DNA of 5,197 bases from an archaeon (GTDB taxonomy: Archaea > Altiarchaeota > Altiarchaeia > IMC4 > QMZM01), in assembly GCA_029933895.1 (NCBI GenBank), contig JAOZNG010000091.1:1-5197 (forward strand). Direction: 5' to 3'. This document shows positions 1 through 4,942 of the stretch, one piece after another (the first letter of the stretch is position 1; every line of letters begins with the position of its first letter). The notes under the pieces were generated by a model. That model had not been told where the DNA came from, made no database searches, and was given only the letters and a program-made list of their open reading frames with translations. The position numbers and the translations under genes are program-made.

Positions 1-123
1 TACATTAGCCAGGATATTGGGAAAGTAGCGTTCAATACCTTATTGAAAATCTTCCATGAAAAAGGCATAGTTGTCAAAAAGTTGACGAAGAAAAGAAGTT
101 CTATTGTTCATCATGGAAAATAA
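1..123 (+). CDS. C-terminal fragment of an unidentified, possibly winged-helix protein
   Basis: The frame is open from the first base to TAA at 121-123 and gives 40 residues, beginning YISQDIGKVAFNTLLKIF and ending in a basic KKLTKKRSS tail. The fragment reads as an amphipathic helix (VAFNTLLKIFHEKGIVV) followed by a short positively charged hairpin-like stretch. That layout would fit the recognition helix and wing of a winged helix-turn-helix regulator, but this is inferred from 40 residues only. The start and most of the gene lie left of the window. About ten bases after the stop begins the first copy of the spacer element (136-180), as at the other gene ends here. The same frame reopens after the TAA and stays open to 351, but I do not take that as part of this gene. 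The real family cannot be told from this piece. Confidence 0.55.
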   Translation, partial: YISQDIGKVAFNTLLKIFHEKGIVVKKLTKKRSSIVHHGK

Positions 124-133
124 GGAGAGGATA

Positions 134-184
134 GGGGGGAGGCAGAAACCGGCGAAGGAGTGGAATGGGTGGGGGTCAGGGAGG
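134..184 (+). repeat. Spacer element, copy 1
   Basis: The stretch 136-175 matches 4966-5005 at 35 of 40 positions without gaps (by eye), including AGGCAGAA and ATGGGTGGGGG. It begins about ten bases after the stop of the leftmost gene. The inverted repeats flanking the copy at 4966 are not present here, so the primary sequence is kept better than the fold. Confidence 0.75.
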
Positions 185-298
185 TACATAGCCCTAGCAA
201 TCTGTATTGGATTTCCGGCCTGGTCGGAGGCCAGGCATGGAAATCGTTTGGCTTAATGGAGGCAACGACAATCAAAATGCCGTTGCCAACCAGGGATC

Positions 299-304
299 TA
301 TATA
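299..304 (+). promoter_or_regulatory. Candidate TATA box for the gene at 366
   Basis: TATATA lies about 28 bases before ATG 330 and 64 before ATG 366. An archaeal transcript would begin about 26 bases after the box, near 328. That gives either a leaderless start at 330 or a leader of about 38 bases carrying the GAGG site for 366. No clear purine-rich BRE precedes it. Confidence 0.3.
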
Positions 305-365
305 CCCTTTCAGAAAAAGATAAGAAAGAATGGAGAGGAAAGCTTACCTAGTTAGAGGGACTTCG

Positions 366-1052
366 ATGGAAATAAGGGTACCTATTACCGCCGATTCGAA
401 CTTTCGGATATTTCCTGCTCCTAATTCTATCCGTGTGCACCTTATTCCAACTGTTGGAATAGCCACTATAACTATAGCATTTATAGACTTTCTGGTAATA
501 TATTTCTCAATAATTGACGTCTCTGTTATACTCTTGGCGATATATCTTAACTTTCTTTTGTTTCTTATGTACTATATACTTGTCTGGACACCATACTATT
601 ATCTTAAAAACGACGGAAAATACGCTATCAAGAAGTTCAGAGAATCTTATAAAAAGGGTAAGTTATGGAAGTTTATATGTGGTACTCGAATGGAGAGAGA
701 TGGGACTGAATACAATGTTCTGGTATTTAAAAAGGGTTTTTCACATTATCCAATAGAAGTTTGGATTCCTAGGAAGAGACATGAGTTTCTCAGCATAAAT
801 ATTGTAGCAAGAATCCTGCCCGGATATCATCCGGCAAAGGAAGGCTTTTTAAGAAAGTTTGACCCACTTAAGAAACTTGAAAAGGTCTCAAGAAGAAAGG
901 GAGATAAATGGCTCATACAGTTTAAAGATGCAGAGTTTGAATTAACGGAAGAAGAATATGAAGATTTGGAATTCCTATTACTTCTGTACAAGAGGGTACT
1001 GAAGAATCTGGTAGAGAAGGGAGAACCTTATGATGATGAACCTGCCTTTTAA
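366..1052 (+). CDS. Two-TM membrane protein with cytosolic C-terminal domain, unknown function
   Basis: This is a 228-residue protein if started at ATG 366, where GAGG at 355-358 lies seven bases upstream. ATG 330 adds 12 residues; it has no ribosome site but sits about 28 bases after TATATA (299-304), so a leaderless start there is possible. Numbered from 366, two hydrophobic helices span about residues 27-47 and 50-74 with only a short turn between them. A basic stretch follows (NDGKYAIKKFRESYKKGK), then a beta-rich soluble domain of about 130 residues that ends in an acidic helix (ELTEEEYEDLEFLLLLYKR) and an acidic tail. The strand-then-helix ending WLIQFKDAEFELTEEEYEDL resembles the last strand and helix of a PH-like fold, the same plan as in the genes at 1227, 2779 and 4216. 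No catalytic motif is visible. It probably sits in the cell membrane with its C-terminal domain inside, as the positive residues after helix 2 suggest. Its function is unknown. Confidence 0.85.
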   Translation: MEIRVPITADSNFRIFPAPNSIRVHLIPTVGIATITIAFIDFLVIYFSIIDVSVILLAIYLNFLLFLMYYILVWTPYYYLKNDGKYAIKKFRESYKKGKLWKFICGTRMERDGTEYNVLVFKKGFSHYPIEVWIPRKRHEFLSINIVARILPGYHPAKEGFLRKFDPLKKLEKVSRRKGDKWLIQFKDAEFELTEEEYEDLEFLLLLYKRVLKNLVEKGEPYDDEPAF

Positions 1053-1199
1053 GAGGTCCAGTAATTTATTGTGGGGAGTAAGGAGAGGTAGGGAGTGGCT
1101 CACCGAGAGAAAAGTGGTTATGTGGGGTGTATTGGAACATATATTGTTATGGCCTGATGTTATAACAAGTATAATGAGATTACGAAGAATTACTATCAA
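978..1199 (-). pseudogene. Possible minus-strand coding remnant in the second spacer
   Basis: The minus frame contains LVITSGHNN, comparable with VVITQTGSV at the right end (the shared TGTTATAAC at 1158-1166 and 5161-5169 underlies this). In another frame it has PLPTSPYSPQ followed by a stop, which lines up with PFPQPSYSRNE in the fourth spacer. The 3' part overlaps the end of the gene at 366 and cannot be a real terminus. This is the weakest of the minus-strand fragments. Confidence 0.2.
1060..1098 (+). repeat. Spacer element, copy 2
   Basis: GTAATTTATTG (1061-1071), then GGGGAGTAAGGAGAGGTAGGG, aligns with the copy at 2543 with small gaps. It lies eight bases after the stop of the gene at 366. 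It has no strong hairpin. Confidence 0.6.
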
Positions 1200-1207
1200 T
1201 TATATTT
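1200..1207 (+). promoter_or_regulatory. Candidate TATA box for a leaderless start at 1227
   Basis: TTATATTT is centred about 24 bases before ATG 1227, the distance expected when transcription starts at or next to the start codon. It overlaps a perfect 10-base palindrome (1204-1213), which could be an operator. The poor ribosome site of this gene agrees with leaderless expression. Confidence 0.4.
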
Positions 1208-1226
1208 GCAAATGTAGGGCGATATA

Positions 1227-1781
1227 ATGAAATCTAGAATGAATAGAGGAAAATCACTCATTGCATTGAAATCTAATTTACCCCAAGAGAATATTTTTGT
1301 TCAGTATATCATACTTATTGTACTGGTAACCCTCCTGATAGCTAATAGTTATTATGGAATTACATATTCGTATAAAATAAAGAATCTATTAAATCTCGTA
1401 GGAGTAGTAGGGTTGGATGTTGTATTTATTATACTTCTTGTGTTTCTCGTTAGCTTTGAAAAATCTATGATTTACGAAAACGGCATAACCAGTGTGAGGT
1501 CAAACCTCTACGATAAACTGAGAGGGACTTCGTTTGTGCCTTATAGCAGAATAAAAAATATCTTTTATAATATTAATTCAGATGGCAAATATGAATATAT
1601 TCTGGTATGCAACTCCCAGAAACCATTATTGCCGCCTTTTACTCCATGGATTTATGGGGCGACAAACATGAAAACGTTAGCAGAATATCTAGAACGCAAC
1701 ACTAATGCCAGATGGATAAAGAGGGATCTTAAAGAAACATTGAGGGACGTTATTATTTATCTCTCCCAGGAAGCGTCGTAA
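1227..1781 (+). CDS. Two-TM protein with PH-like C-terminal domain, unknown function
   Basis: The protein has 184 residues starting at ATG 1227. A second ATG four codons later is less likely. The leader has only a weak GGGCGAT (1217-1223), while a TATA-like TTATATTT (1200-1207) is centred about 24 bases before the ATG, so the message may be leaderless. Helices span about residues 24-44 and 53-77. The soluble part starts with YENGI (83-87) and continues with SFVPYSRIKNIFY (102-114), then strands KYEYILVCNS (121-130) and a closing helix MKTLAEYLERN (148-158). The order of a short 'ENGI' strand, a '[FY][IV]P..xI' strand and a final helix is typical of PH-like domains that follow a TM pair in prokaryotic membrane proteins. 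I infer that assignment from the pattern, not from a search. The stop codon lies inside a copy of the spacer element (1778-1808). The protein resembles the gene at 4216 in topology and in the Y/F-V/I-P strand. No enzyme motif is visible. Confidence 0.86.
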   Translation: MKSRMNRGKSLIALKSNLPQENIFVQYIILIVLVTLLIANSYYGITYSYKIKNLLNLVGVVGLDVVFIILLVFLVSFEKSMIYENGITSVRSNLYDKLRGTSFVPYSRIKNIFYNINSDGKYEYILVCNSQKPLLPPFTPWIYGATNMKTLAEYLERNTNARWIKRDLKETLRDVIIYLSQEAS

Positions 1782-1808
1782 TTCATTTCAGTGAGTACGA
1801 GAGGTTAG
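1778..1808 (+). repeat. Spacer element, copy 3, overlapping a stop codon
   Basis: GTAATTCATT (1778-1787) is identical to 2543-2552, and GAGTACGAGAGGTTAG follows where the other copies have GAGTA-GGAG-GGTT. The TAA that ends the gene at 1227 is part of the first motif. This is the most eroded copy and has lost its G-runs. Confidence 0.55.
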
Positions 1809-1815
1809 TATAAAA
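1809..1815 (+). promoter_or_regulatory. Candidate TATA box upstream of the zinc-ribbon gene
   Basis: TATAAAA is the best box in this spacer. Transcription would start near 1838 and give a leader of about 150-175 bases to the gene at 2013. The box lies just after the spacer element copy at 1778-1808. The long leader makes the assignment uncertain. Confidence 0.3.
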
Positions 1816-1835
1816 GCGTGGTGGATGCAATCCAT

Positions 1836-1991
1836 TTAATTGAAAATGATAGACTTAATCCCAGCGACGCCGATTAAGCCGTTGCCAGCTAGAAATCCTT
1901 TGTGCAATTCTGAATAGAGAGCAGAGAGTACTGATTCTAACAATGGTAGAGAATGGTGCTGTCTTTTATCATAAATACGGAGGTGGAAATA
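1836..1991 (-). pseudogene. Minus-strand gene tail remnant in the third spacer
   Basis: Between TAA at 1992-1994 and TAA at 1836-1838 lie 51 open codons with no start codon. They include SLPLLESVLSALYSE and then LHKGFLAGNGLIGVAGIKS, which read like a real protein C-terminus with an amphipathic helix and a glycine-rich turn. The homologous stretch in the first spacer differs largely at third positions, plus one codon insertion. A + strand mini-frame (1846-1917) also aligns, so strand is not proven. The fragment overlaps the first 39 bases of the longest version of the zinc-ribbon gene, one reason to doubt ATG 1953. Confidence 0.4.
1979..1985 (+). promoter_or_regulatory. Strong ribosome site GGAGGTG with no ATG at the right distance
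   Basis: This is the best Shine-Dalgarno match in the window. The in-frame codon five bases after GGAGG is ATA (1989). ATG 2013 is 29 bases from the end of GGAGG, and ATG 1953 lies upstream of the site. It marks the start of the zinc-ribbon gene as uncertain. Confidence 0.5.
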
Positions 1992-2012
1992 TTAAAAACT
2001 GGAAAGATTGAC

Positions 2013-2513
2013 ATGAAGAAACTGGGAAAGGTATTCTCTTACATATTTGGGTTAATTATTGGAGTTACTATCATAATGGTGGTTAAAGTTGGGGGAAAAA
2101 CATGGTTAATACTCTTTATTAGTCTTTTGGGGATATTACAGGCGACGATATTCTTAAACACATGTTTAAAAACTAAAAACTCACAAAAAGGAGGAGATGA
2201 AGTTTCAAATGGTTTTTATATTAAACTTCAATACATTAGCATTTTAACATTCGGTTCTCTTATAATGATCTCATACAAAATATTACTTGAATATATAAAC
2301 TTGAACCAATATATTTCAAAATCTTTCCTTGTTCTGGTAATTCTATTATTTCTGTTTCTCAGTGTGTTCTCGTCCATTAAGGGAGAAACACCTACAGCCC
2401 CAATTTCTTATGAATCTGTTCGTTGTCCCTATTGTGGCAGTCTGTTAAGGGTGGATGATATTGATACCTTGGTTATTGAATGTCCACATTGCGGGAAGAA
2501 ACTCAAACTATGA
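2013..2513 (+). CDS. Four-TM membrane protein with C-terminal zinc ribbon
   Basis: From ATG 2013 the protein has 166 residues. The frame is open from ATG 1953 (186 residues), but 1953-1991 coincides with a minus-strand reading frame related to another spacer, so the upstream start is doubtful. The strongest ribosome site, GGAGGTG (1979-1985), points to a start near 1989, where the in-frame codon is ATA. The true start is unsettled. Four hydrophobic helices are seen: VFSYIFGLIIGVTIIMVV, WLILFISLLGILQATIFL, YISILTFGSLIMISYKIL and FLVLVILLFLFLSVF. The tail carries RCPYCG followed 20 residues later by CPHCGKK, a four-cysteine zinc ribbon with a short DDIDTLVIE hairpin between the knuckles. Such tails are common in archaeal proteins and usually bind protein, or nucleic acid, on the cytosolic side. 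The helical part matches no family that I recognise. It differs in plan from its neighbours and may act with them, but only proximity and shared orientation suggest this. Confidence 0.85.
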   Translation: MKKLGKVFSYIFGLIIGVTIIMVVKVGGKTWLILFISLLGILQATIFLNTCLKTKNSQKGGDEVSNGFYIKLQYISILTFGSLIMISYKILLEYINLNQYISKSFLVLVILLFLFLSVFSSIKGETPTAPISYESVRCPYCGSLLRVDDIDTLVIECPHCGKKLKL

Positions 2514-2518
2514 TAATT

Positions 2519-2630
2519 AAAGGGTTCCGCAATAGAAACCCTGTAATTCATTGCGGGAGTAGGAGGGTTGGGGGAATGGAACCCTTTGAGAACCCCCTCC
2601 CCTTCCCCCATCTGATAAACTTGTCCTGCC
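2519..2630 (+). repeat. Spacer element, copy 4, with two identical-arm hairpins
   Basis: The hairpins have arms AGGGTT and AACCCT at 2521-2526/2537-2542 and again at 2564-2569/2580-2585, each with a ten-base loop, 43 bases apart. Alternative pairings are also perfect: 2519-2528 with 2578-2587 (10 bp) and CCGCAAT 2527-2533 with ATTGCGG 2550-2556 (7 bp). Bases 2559-2626 align with 4984-5060 of the last copy, including CCCCTTC and GTCCTG. The copy follows the zinc-ribbon gene by a few bases. Confidence 0.7.
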
Positions 2631-2654
2631 GGTGTTTTCGGTTGTGAAATCTAG

Positions 2655-2662
2655 TTTAATAT
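2655..2662 (+). promoter_or_regulatory. Candidate TATA box for the 2779-4884 unit
   Basis: TTTAATAT is preceded by GAAATC, an acceptable BRE. Initiation would fall near 2687, giving a leader of about 90 bases that contains a 14-base palindrome (2718-2731) and a direct repeat ATGACC (2732-2737 and 2742-2747). Confidence 0.3.
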
Positions 2663-2778
2663 TGTGTCTCTTGGGCTATCAATAGCCTCTTCTGGAATGT
2701 CCTTAGTTGATTTGAAGGAGTCCATGGACTCATGACCGTTAATGACCTCTTGAGATTTGAAAATGTGGGGTATACCGG

Positions 2779-3924
2779 ATGATTGGAAGAAGTTTCACCA
2801 AATCAAGAAATGATGATAAGCTAAAGAATTATTCCACACTAAACATTCCTCAATCTCATGCGAAGGTTTACAATCACGTTAAAAAAACTCTACGGGATAT
2901 GGTGAAAACTACAGCAATCAAATTTTTTATACTATTTATTGTCTTGCCACTCCCGATATCAGTTGAACTGTTAATAAACAAAGCGGTCCATATACCATTG
3001 CTTACGTTCGTATACCTTTACTCTTCTTTCTTAATGTTTCTCCTCATTTATTTGGCATTTTTAACTAATACACGTAATAATCTTCATGCCAATTTAAAAC
3101 ACATGGAGGATTCTGTTGTATTAAGTATTCCAAGGAAATGGACATTAAATGTTTTTGGCTTATTAATGTGCTTAAAAAAATCTAAAATAAATTATATGAC
3201 ATCAAAAATCTCTTTGTTAAAGTATCCTTTTATACCTATATATGAAATGATCCTGCCAAAAAAAGGTATTTATGTTGGAATCTACAACCTAAAAACAATT
3301 AGGAAGAGATTTATTTTATTGTATCCTGTAAGTAATCTTGATAAGAATATTATTAAAAAAATACACAAGTGTGTTGTGGGGGGTTATAGTGAGTCAACAA
3401 TTAAAAACGAAATTCACTCTTATTATGTAAGACAGGACTTCTATTTTGACCAGTATAAAAGACACATTAGACTTATAGCCTGTTTATTTTATCCGGTGTT
3501 GTTCATTCTAATTCTGCTGGGCTATGTTCTGGGAGAATACATCTTAATTATAGGGATGGTTCCATTTCCTGCTATACTCTTTTTTATTCTCATTAGTTAT
3601 TTAAAAGTCCGGCTTCAAAAATATAGAGTTTTCCACATTATTTTTTCACAAGGTGCAATTATGATCATTGCTACTAAAGAGAATCTTATTTTAACCCCCG
3701 CTTCAATAGTGGGAATGAGGAAACTAAACACTCGATTACCGCTTATAGAAATTAGTTACAAAGGAGGAAGTCCCTCTAGGACTGCTAGGTGGAAACTTAT
3801 GTTAGATGAGAAAAGCGTTGAAAAGTTGTTGGAATGGTGGGAAGAGAACAAGAATGTTGATCCTGAGATTCAAAAAGCTGCTTTTAGGAGATTCGAAAGT
3901 ATAATGTATCCTTTTATAATCTGA
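2779..3924 (+). CDS. Four-TM protein built of two TM-pair plus soluble-domain modules
   Basis: The protein has 381 residues starting at ATG 2779, preceded by a weak GGGGT (2767-2771). The upstream frame is closed by TGA at 2758, and the next in-frame ATG (residue 41) would remove the basic N-terminal region just before helix 1. Module one has helices at about 46-66 and 73-95, then a 130-residue soluble part with FIPIYEMILPKKGIYVGIY (151-169), a strand RFILLYPV (177-184) and a helix NIIKKIHKCV. Module two has helices at about 230-251 and 254-276, then LILTPASIVGMRKLN (303-317), strands LIEISYKGG and ARWKLML, and a helix KSVEKLLEWWEENK (346-359). Each half therefore repeats the TM pair plus PH-like plan of the single-module proteins around it, which suggests internal duplication or fusion of two such genes. 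It leads a compact unit with the small gene at 4000 and the gene at 4216. The biochemical role is unknown. Confidence 0.88.
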   Translation: MIGRSFTKSRNDDKLKNYSTLNIPQSHAKVYNHVKKTLRDMVKTTAIKFFILFIVLPLPISVELLINKAVHIPLLTFVYLYSSFLMFLLIYLAFLTNTRNNLHANLKHMEDSVVLSIPRKWTLNVFGLLMCLKKSKINYMTSKISLLKYPFIPIYEMILPKKGIYVGIYNLKTIRKRFILLYPVSNLDKNIIKKIHKCVVGGYSESTIKNEIHSYYVRQDFYFDQYKRHIRLIACLFYPVLFILILLGYVLGEYILIIGMVPFPAILFFILISYLKVRLQKYRVFHIIFSQGAIMIIATKENLILTPASIVGMRKLNTRLPLIEISYKGGSPSRTARWKLMLDEKSVEKLLEWWEENKNVDPEIQKAAFRRFESIMYPFII

Positions 3925-3974
3925 AAACAAGTGAAACGAGTAACTTCCTTTGCAGAACGTGATAAAATTAAATA

Positions 3975-3979
3975 GGAGG
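3975..3979 (+). promoter_or_regulatory. Strong ribosome site GGAGG before the small 2-TM gene
   Basis: GGAGGATA here matches the site of the next gene (4201-4208), yet no ATG or GTG in the right frame follows it at normal spacing. ATA 3988 is eight bases away and TTG 4000 is twenty away. Confidence 0.6.
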
Positions 3980-3999
3980 ATATACCCATACACACAAGC

Positions 4000-4200
4000 T
4001 TGTGCGATCCATCCAATGAGGCATCTATAGGCATGTTAACAGCGACTTTTAGCTTATTTGCTTCCTTTACAGGCTTTATTTTGACACTAGTTAGGGCAAA
4101 AAATCTGTTTAATGCGCCGGTTACGGTAATCCTCAGCATTATGTATTCCAGCCTACTCGTATATTTAGCATATGTAAACTTTATGAGACTAATATTTTGA
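4000..4200 (+). CDS. Small two-TM hydrophobic protein with non-standard start region
   Basis: This is a small protein of about 66 residues. The frame lies between two genes and ends in TGA directly against the ribosome site of the next one. Two helices fill it: about residues 10-28 (SIGMLTATFSLFASFTGFI) and about 42-62 (VTVILSIMYSSLLVYLAYV), joined by a basic RAKNLF turn. It looks like a TM pair without the soluble domain carried by its neighbours. The start is odd. A strong GGAGG (3975-3979) lies 20 bases before the TTG at 4000, too far for normal use. The in-frame codon at a good distance (8 bases) is ATA 3988, and the first ATG is at 4033. I give TTG 4000 as the first conventional start, but AUA initiation or a mutated ATG is a real alternative and would add four residues. 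It is probably co-translated with 2779 and 4216. Function is unknown, and it may be a subunit or a remnant of a larger protein. Confidence 0.6.
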   Translation: MCDPSNEASIGMLTATFSLFASFTGFILTLVRAKNLFNAPVTVILSIMYSSLLVYLAYVNFMRLIF

Positions 4201-4205
4201 GGAGG
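4199..4205 (+). promoter_or_regulatory. Ribosome site GAGGAGG overlapping the upstream stop codon
   Basis: The TGA of the small gene (4198-4200) runs into this site, which decides ATG 4216 as the start of the next gene and implies coupled translation. Confidence 0.75.
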
Positions 4206-4215
4206 ATAGACAGCT

Positions 4216-4884
4216 ATGTTATTGGCCCAAGAAAGATTCTTTTTTTATTTTGAGGAAAAAGCACGGCACTTTCTACTATCGATTGTACCAGTTATAATAT
4301 CACTCTTTTTTTTAAAAGAATCTTTTAAAGCTCATTTCATGATAAACATTACTATCTCTATTCTATCTCTTGGGTGTGGAATTGTTGCTTTTGTTTATTT
4401 TTTAGAAAGACAATATGTTAGACTTACTTATGATAGATTTTATCCTCCCTATAAATCAATCAAGTATCTGTTTAAGGATTATTACATCCCAGTAACAGAC
4501 ATATTATGGATAGTTAAGTTCTATAAGCCGAGTTATCCACTTTTTCAAGGATTGCTCTCTGAGGAATATTTCTTCTCTAGTGGAAGTGGAAGTACCGGCA
4601 AGGGGAATGAAGATACTTGGTTATTAGAGAGAATCTTATTTATAGTAAAGGATAACGGGCACTACAAAACAATTGAGGTGGCCCCTATTTCTCTATCGGG
4701 ACTATCAAATATAGACTGGTTATTTAAGAATAAAATCATGATATTCAAGAGTACAGAAAGGGAAAAGTATGATACCTGGGTAAAAAAGAACTTAAAGAGT
4801 ATGCAGAGAAATAAAGAAAAATCCAAAGAGATAGGTCATCTATTCTCGGAAATGAAGAAGAAGATGAATCATTCCAGCAAGTAA
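4216..4884 (+). CDS. Two-TM protein with PH-like domain and basic C-terminal tail
   Basis: The protein has 222 residues starting at ATG 4216, ten bases after a strong GAGGAGG (4199-4205) that overlaps the TGA of the preceding small gene; this suggests translational coupling. Helices span about residues 18-33 and 41-63. The soluble part opens with VRLTYDRFYPPYKSIKYLF and the strand YYIPVTDILWIVKFY (89-103). A flexible Gly/Ser-rich insert (residues 121-130) follows, then ERILFIVKDNGHYKTIEVAP (138-157), a helix LSNIDWLFKNK and a strongly basic tail rich in Lys (185-222). The '[FY]IP' strand, the hairpin and the closing helix mirror the gene at 1227, so the two are probably distant paralogues of a TM-pair plus PH-like family. 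The basic tail could touch membrane lipid or nucleic acid, but that is only inference from charge. It is the last gene of the 2779-4884 unit and is followed by a 313-base stretch with the most structured copy of the spacer element. Confidence 0.87.
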   Translation: MLLAQERFFFYFEEKARHFLLSIVPVIISLFFLKESFKAHFMINITISILSLGCGIVAFVYFLERQYVRLTYDRFYPPYKSIKYLFKDYYIPVTDILWIVKFYKPSYPLFQGLLSEEYFFSSGSGSTGKGNEDTWLLERILFIVKDNGHYKTIEVAPISLSGLSNIDWLFKNKIMIFKSTEREKYDTWVKKNLKSMQRNKEKSKEIGHLFSEMKKKMNHSSK

Positions 4885-4942
4885 AAATAGAGAGGAGAGA
4901 CCATGCTCAGAAGAGGGGAGAATGTTTAGGTAGACATACAAA

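Larger units (their letters stand above)
111..347 (-). pseudogene. Decayed minus-strand coding fragment in the first spacer
   Basis: One minus frame is open from 347 to a TGA at 111-113 and contains FSERVYRSLVGNG (276-317) followed by ILIVVASIK. This aligns with YSELHKGFLAGNG and LIGVAGIK from the third spacer with one whole-codon gap and several third-base changes. A second minus frame (open from 252) reads SDQAGNPIQIARAM and then PHPFHSFAGFCLP, matching PHPYRSYAGFCLP from the right end. Moving between the two needs a frameshift, so at best this is a broken gene tail. It covers the only gene-free stretch between 124 and 365. A small + strand frame (160-351) in the same place has no ribosome site, and I do not call it. 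Confidence 0.3.
2517..2794 (-). pseudogene. Frameshifted minus-strand gene remnant in the fourth spacer
   Basis: The upstream part (2651-2794) reads SQEVINGHESMDSFKSTKD and IPEEAIDSPRDTILN and then TAG. A second frame (2517-2675) overlaps it and reads LDFTTENTGRTSLSDGG, later VPFPQPSYSRNELQGFYCG, ending TAA at 2517-2519, three bases after the zinc-ribbon gene stop. One frameshift near 2655-2675 would join them into a product of about 90 residues. Composition is that of a soluble hydrophilic protein. The tail aligns with the tail at the right end (RGG, P.P.P, Y.S, GF.C). The upstream end runs into the start of the gene at 2779, so a complete gene is impossible here. I do not recognise the family. 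Confidence 0.4.

Noticed and set aside
160..351. Small + strand open frame of 63 codons
   Set aside because: No ribosome site, lies on the spacer element and on a minus-strand fragment, and its first part is translation of the G-rich repeat. Its middle aligns with the third spacer, but so does the minus strand.
514..756. + strand frame inside the gene at 366
   Set aside because: Wholly contained in a longer, better-supported gene; a shadow frame.
1030..1227. + strand open frame of 65 codons overlapping the end of the gene at 366
   Set aside because: Starts inside another gene, has no ribosome site, and its C-terminal part has no protein-like pattern.
2521..2630. tRNA or other standard RNA gene
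   Set aside because: Stems do not give a cloverleaf, and there is no conserved T-loop or D-loop sequence.
3802..4139. Minus-strand frames opposite the end of 2779 and the small 2-TM gene
   Set aside because: They mirror + strand coding sequence and have no upstream signals; the + frames have ribosome sites and membrane helices.
4300..4312. Oligo-T run as an archaeal terminator
   Set aside because: It lies inside the coding sequence of the gene at 4216; no convincing T-rich terminator was found at the gene ends.
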